A DNA stretch of 64,000 nucleotides from Dyella flagellata (GTDB lineage: Bacteria > Pseudomonadota > Gammaproteobacteria > Xanthomonadales > Rhodanobacteraceae): positions 1 to 64,000 of the forward strand of contig NZ_BSOA01000043.1 of the NCBI RefSeq assembly GCF_030160275.1, given 5' to 3'. Below, one piece after another: positions 60,991-64,000 of this stretch. Both the position numbers and the translations under genes were made by a program. The notes under the pieces are model-generated. The model did no database searches and was not told the origin of the DNA. It saw nothing but the letters and a program-made list of their open reading frames with translations. Position 1 is the stretch's first letter. Each line of letters starts with the position of its first letter.

Positions 60991-61341
60991 TCAGTCACCC
61001 GCAACCAGGAAGCCGTGCGCAAAAAACTTCGCCAGCACCGCCGCGAAGGCAACGCCTATGGCAAGCACCATCCAGCGCACTCGCAGCCAGGTCGCCCGAT
61101 AGACCGAAAATTGCAAGGCGACATCCACGATGTACGCGGCGCAATAGGCGACATTGGCCAGCACTGCCAAGACAAACAGCGCTAAAAACAGGTTGAAACC
61201 CAGCTGGCTTCGCGAGGCGGGCAGGTTGGTGAGAAACACGGCGACAACGACCAGTACCAACACAAGGTTATAAAGGATGCGTCGCCGCTCCCAGTATCGA
61301 AGCGCGTCCGACAGCGCCAGCTGCAGAGTCATATCCGGCAT
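60991..61341 (-). CDS. Small membrane protein
   Basis: 116 residues from ATG 61341 (AAGGAG upstream; the longer frame is rejected). Three hydrophobic segments (about 25-42, 49-77 and 89-108), no catalytic motif. Not recognised. 38 bp upstream of the hybrid kinase gene, same strand, so possibly co-transcribed. Confidence 0.7.
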   Translation of the reverse strand: MPDMTLQLALSDALRYWERRRILYNLVLVLVVVAVFLTNLPASRSQLGFNLFLALFVLAVLANVAYCAAYIVDVALQFSVYRATWLRVRWMVLAIGVAFAAVLAKFFAHGFLVAGD

Positions 61342-61407
61342 GGGAAGCTCCTTGATGTTGCGCGTTGTAGCCACTTCAACGCGCCCTCGCCAGCTTACGC
61401 CCAATAT

Positions 61408-61479
61408 GTAGGCTGGGATGCAATCCCAGCATCTTTATGTATGCGGCACAAGCAGTGCTGGGATTGCATCCCAGCCTAC
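61408..61479. repeat. REP pair
   Basis: GTAGGCTGGGATG...CATCCCAGCCTAC between divergent genes, slightly shorter spacer in each unit (GCAATCCCAGC). Confidence 0.85.
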
Positions 61480-61510
61480 GAACAGGGTCGGGGGCGTTTG
61501 CATTGATATA

Positions 61511-61524
61511 TCTACATATGTAGA
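61511..61524. promoter_or_regulatory. PadR operator palindrome
   Basis: TCTACATATGTAGA is a perfect 14-bp palindrome with the ACAT/ATGT core seen in PadR-family operators. It ends 8 bp upstream of the PadR start codon, so it very likely mediates autorepression. Confidence 0.7.
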
Positions 61525-61532
61525 CTTTATGC

Positions 61533-61841
61533 ATGACACAGTTCCGGACGCCCTCGACACAAACCAGGCAGCTGCTCGCCGCGCTGCTTGCGCAGCGTGC
61601 CCAATGGCAGCACGGCTATGACCTATCCGAGCAGACCGGGCTTCCCTCCGGAACGCTCTATCCCATCCTCATGCGCTTGAGTGATCGGGGCATGGTCGAA
61701 TCCAAATGGGAGCCATCGCTGCACCAGGGCCGCCCACCCAGAAAGCTGTATCGCCTCACCGCCGAAGGGGCGGCCTACGCGGTCGAGCATGCGCAGTCAT
61801 CTAGGGCGAAATGGCGACCGTTGTCGCCGGGGCGTGCCTGA
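61533..61841 (+). CDS. PadR-family transcription regulator
   Basis: 102 residues. Winged-helix PadR fold: HGYDLSEQTGLPSGTLYPIL, then the wing GRPPRKLYRLTAEG. Repressor, generally responding to phenolics or to drugs. A perfect palindrome covers its promoter. Its stop shares one base with the next start (TGATG), so translation is coupled. No ribosome site is evident, suggesting a leader-poor transcript. Confidence 0.9.
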   Translation: MTQFRTPSTQTRQLLAALLAQRAQWQHGYDLSEQTGLPSGTLYPILMRLSDRGMVESKWEPSLHQGRPPRKLYRLTAEGAAYAVEHAQSSRAKWRPLSPGRA

Positions 61842-62206
61842 TGAGCAACAGCAACATGAGATCAGGCCGCTTGCCTGCGGCGGTTCGGTTCGTAACCTGG
61901 ATATTGCCGCCGCACCGTAGAGATTGGGCTGAAGCCATGCTCAACGAGATGGCCTATGCCGGCTCGCATCGAGCCGCATTGCTTTGGGTGTTGGGGTGCA
62001 CGCTATTTGCGATCAGGGCGCGAACAGCCTACGAACTGGAGAGAACATTCATGTCCCGCAGAATCCTCAGGGCGCTACTTGGAATAAGCGCCGCTTCGGT
62101 CATCGCCGTAGTCGGCGTATACGCCATACAAAAGCCTTATCAGCGCGAACGTATTCTGCTCTATGTCTTTCACGGGTGTAACAAGTTCGGCTGCCCGCGA
62201 CACTGA
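61841..62206 (+). CDS. Small membrane protein coupled to PadR
   Basis: 121 residues from ATG 61841. N-terminal segment ILPPHRRDWAEAMLNEMAYA, then two hydrophobic stretches (about 42-58 and 80-97). The N-terminal part resembles the short prefix found in permease-like proteins encoded after PadR genes, but there is no permease domain. Function unknown; PadR-paired membrane proteins often are the repressor's target. Confidence 0.6.
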   Translation: MSNSNMRSGRLPAAVRFVTWILPPHRRDWAEAMLNEMAYAGSHRAALLWVLGCTLFAIRARTAYELERTFMSRRILRALLGISAASVIAVVGVYAIQKPYQRERILLYVFHGCNKFGCPRH

Positions 62207-62243
62207 AGCCGTTGGTAGTGAACGTTCTCCATCGCATCCACGC

Positions 62244-63206
62244 TTATTCGCGCGGACGCAACTCGCGGATGCCCTTGCCAAGCCGTCGGCGCAGCAACGT
62301 GCGTAGCGTCACGCCGTCGGCGTAACCCACTTGTTCGGCGATCTGGTCGACGCTGTGCTTGCTGGTTTTCAGCAAATGCATGGCGCGCTCGATGCGCAGA
62401 TCTTGAATGTATTCAAGCGGTGTCTTGCCTAGCACGCTATCGAGACGTCGCGACAAGGTGCGCTTGCTGGTTCCCAATGCTTCGGCGATCGCATCGAGCG
62501 CGAGCGTCGAGTCGAGATGTTCCCGCACCCAGCGATCGAAACGCTCGACCAGGGGATCGGAATGGGCGAGCTGATCGGATATCACGTACCCCGACTGGGA
62601 TAGTCGCGTATCGAAGACCAGGTATTTGGCGACCAGCGCGGCAAGTTCAGGGCTGTTGTTGCGGATCAGCCAGAGTGCAAGGTCCAGGTGGCTGAGCGCT
62701 GCACCCGCTGTCACCATCACGCCGCTCGGCACGACCAGTCGATTCGCGTCCAGCCGCACATCCGGATAACGCTGGCGAAACACTGGCGTGAGCCACCAGG
62801 TGGTAGTGGCTTCGCAGCCGGCGAGCAGGCCGCTTTCGGCCAGTATGAAAGTGCCGGTACAAGCTGCTGCAAGGCGGGCACCCTCGTCACGCCAACGACG
62901 CAACACGCTTTGCGCATCCACCACATCGTCGCGTGCAAGCGTAGGCAGCAGTCGCTCGGGCACGATGTCGGCTAGCGCCGGCACGATCACCCAATCCGGG
63001 GCCGGTGCATCGGCTACTTCGCGCACCGGCACCTGTAGCCCGAGCGCGGTGCGTACTTGGGGCCGCACACCCATCAGCGTGACATCGAAACCCGGCGTAG
63101 CTATGCCAGTCCATTGCGCCAGCGTGTTGGCTGTCGCAAGCGCATCCAGCACCGTCGTCAAACCGGTATCGAACATTCCTTCCAGGGCGAGGATGGTAAT
63201 TTTCAT
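62244..63206 (-). CDS. GlxA-type AraC regulator (DJ-1/PfpI fused)
   Basis: 320 residues from ATG 63206; the open frame to 63986 covers other genes and is rejected. N-terminal DJ-1/PfpI domain (about 1-185; MKITILALEGMFDTGLTTVL, nucleophile-elbow-like AACTGTFILAES) and a C-terminal AraC double HTH (LDAIAEALGTSKRTLSRRL and VDQIAEQVGYADGVTLRTLL). Divergent from a monooxygenase gene (112 bp), its probable target. Confidence 0.9.
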   Translation of the reverse strand: MKITILALEGMFDTGLTTVLDALATANTLAQWTGIATPGFDVTLMGVRPQVRTALGLQVPVREVADAPAPDWVIVPALADIVPERLLPTLARDDVVDAQSVLRRWRDEGARLAAACTGTFILAESGLLAGCEATTTWWLTPVFRQRYPDVRLDANRLVVPSGVMVTAGAALSHLDLALWLIRNNSPELAALVAKYLVFDTRLSQSGYVISDQLAHSDPLVERFDRWVREHLDSTLALDAIAEALGTSKRTLSRRLDSVLGKTPLEYIQDLRIERAMHLLKTSKHSVDQIAEQVGYADGVTLRTLLRRRLGKGIRELRPRE

Positions 63207-63318
63207 GGCACGATCGATATCAAAGATGTCAATCGGGACAGTATTGGCCTGGGCCGCGTGTTTGTAAAGTTTCGCCCACTGCGCAGCCCCACCCAAGCCA
63301 ATACCTGGAGAAATGACG

Positions 63319-63624
63319 ATGGTTAAATGCGGATTGTTGGTCCGGCTCGAAGCGAAGCCGGGCCGGGAACAGGCGGTGGCGGATTTTCTCGCCGCCGGAC
63401 TGGAAATGACCAACCGGGAGGCGGGAACGCCGATCTGGTTTGCGATCAAGCTGTCGCCCACGACCTTTGGCGTGTTCGACGCGTTCGCCAACGAAGCTGG
63501 CCGCCAGGCCCATCTGAACGGCGACATGGCCAAGGCCCTGATGGCACGCGCCAGTGAGTTGCTGGCTACCGAACCGTCGGTGGAGCCAATCGACGTGCTG
63601 GCGATGAAGAACCAACTGGCCTGA
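63319..63624 (+). CDS. Antibiotic biosynthesis monooxygenase-domain protein
   Basis: 101 residues from ATG 63319 (GGAG 8 bases upstream; the ATG at 63313 is too close). Dimeric alpha/beta-barrel ABM fold: VKCGLLVRLEAKPGREQAV at the start and FGVFDAFANEAGRQAHLNG in the middle, typical of YgiN-like quinol monooxygenases. Followed by a terminator. Confidence 0.83.
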   Translation: MVKCGLLVRLEAKPGREQAVADFLAAGLEMTNREAGTPIWFAIKLSPTTFGVFDAFANEAGRQAHLNGDMAKALMARASELLATEPSVEPIDVLAMKNQLA

Positions 63625-63631
63625 CCTCTTT

Positions 63632-63665
63632 GCGCCCCGGCGTGGTGCCGGGGCGCGCTTTTATT
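63632..63665 (+). terminator. Rho-independent terminator
   Basis: Perfect 10-bp stem GCGCCCCGGC/GCCGGGGCGC with a 5-nt loop, followed by GCTTTTATT. Confidence 0.85.
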
Positions 63666-63750
63666 GCACCCAACGCTGATCGCCCAGCCTTCACCCGGCC
63701 GCTTTGGCCTGGGCAAGTGCGGGCCATGCAAACCCTTTTGGAGACAAGTA

Positions 63751-64000
63751 ATGCTCACCCTACGCAAGAAGACTGCTTTGGCATTGATGCTCGCGCTTAG
63801 TGGCACGATCGCCCAGGCCGCGCCGCAACCGGCCGCCAAAGACATCGTTATCGTCCATGGTGCCCTGGTGGACGGCTCAGGCTGGCGCGCCGTGCACGAC
63901 ATCCTGGTCAAGGATGGCTTCCAGGTAACCATCGTGCAGGAGCCGCTCACCAGCCTTGCCGATGACGTCGATGCCACCAGGCGCATCCTGGACCAGCAGA
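63751..64000 (+). CDS. Alpha/beta hydrolase, cut by window end
   Basis: At least 83 residues of a secreted alpha/beta hydrolase. Signal peptide (about 1-23, LALSGTIAQA), then IVIVHGALVDGSGWRAVHD, close to the N-terminus of the protein at 48440-49222. TTGGAGACAAGTA precedes the ATG. The nucleophile region lies beyond the window. Confidence 0.8.
   Translation, partial: MLTLRKKTALALMLALSGTIAQAAPQPAAKDIVIVHGALVDGSGWRAVHDILVKDGFQVTIVQEPLTSLADDVDATRRILDQQ

Noticed and set aside
5677-61479. CRISPR array from repeated GTAGGCTGGGATG units
   Set aside because: Units are dispersed, inverted in pairs and lie mostly at gene ends, with no regular spacers or cas genes; they are REP elements.
62244-63986. 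580-residue reading of the GlxA frame
   Set aside because: The first 260 codons are antisense to the monooxygenase and hydrolase genes; the GlxA domain begins exactly at the ATG at 63206.

Overview
The window looks like a chromosome segment of a GC-rich gammaproteobacterium of the Xanthomonadales, most likely Rhodanobacteraceae (Dyella/Luteibacter/Frateuria-like). This is inferred from gene content and repeats, not from a marker gene: an Oar-type TonB receptor paired with a TPR-sulfotransferase, two secreted sedolisin (S53) proteases, many TetR/AraC/PadR regulators, and nine paired copies (plus a half copy) of a GTAGGCTGGGATG-type REP repeat, mostly at gene ends. No rRNA, tRNA, CRISPR array or phage module was seen.

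Layout. 1-11 kb: secreted/outer-membrane module (TonB receptor behind three similar palindromes, TPR-sulfotransferase, GH18-like secreted hydrolase, S53 protease), flanked by two inverted copies of a MITE-like element. 11-21 kb: accessory island with a membrane hybrid histidine kinase, a minus-strand operon (unknown protein, two ribbon-helix-helix-like proteins, an Hpt protein), a REC-Hpt response regulator, a free-standing IS630-type HTH protein, then a HlyD adaptor, a C39-peptidase ABC exporter and at least two double-glycine-type precursor peptides, followed by a cysteine-rich secreted protein and a decayed third peptide gene. This is the best candidate for an undescribed system: a bacteriocin or signal-peptide export locus next to a phosphorelay that has no DNA-binding output domain.

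21.8-36 kb: an autotransporter with an Asp-box propeller passenger, a family of secreted proteins (two intact paralogs and one 3' remnant), a second S53 protease, and detoxification units (TetR with SDR; TetR with DJ-1/PfpI and an MDR reductase). 36-48 kb: PAS-AraC regulator, putative secreted metallopeptidase, MDR duplicate, serine hydrolase with a membrane AraC regulator, and a Tat-exported GH2 glycosidase beside a Tat-like HExxH protein.

48-64 kb: DUF2945 protein, a four-gene operon (Ohr, alpha/beta hydrolase, cupin, alpha/beta hydrolase), thioredoxin-like protein plus OmpR/EnvZ-type two-component pair, XRE regulator divergent from an SDR and bracketed by two paralogs of an unrecognised family, a very large propeller hybrid kinase, a PadR unit with a clear palindromic operator, and a GlxA-type regulator divergent from a small monooxygenase and an alpha/beta hydrolase cut by the window end.

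Genes appear to work as short, locally regulated units. Several operators can be read directly because the same sequence recurs in front of two genes, or forms a perfect palindrome beside a regulator gene.
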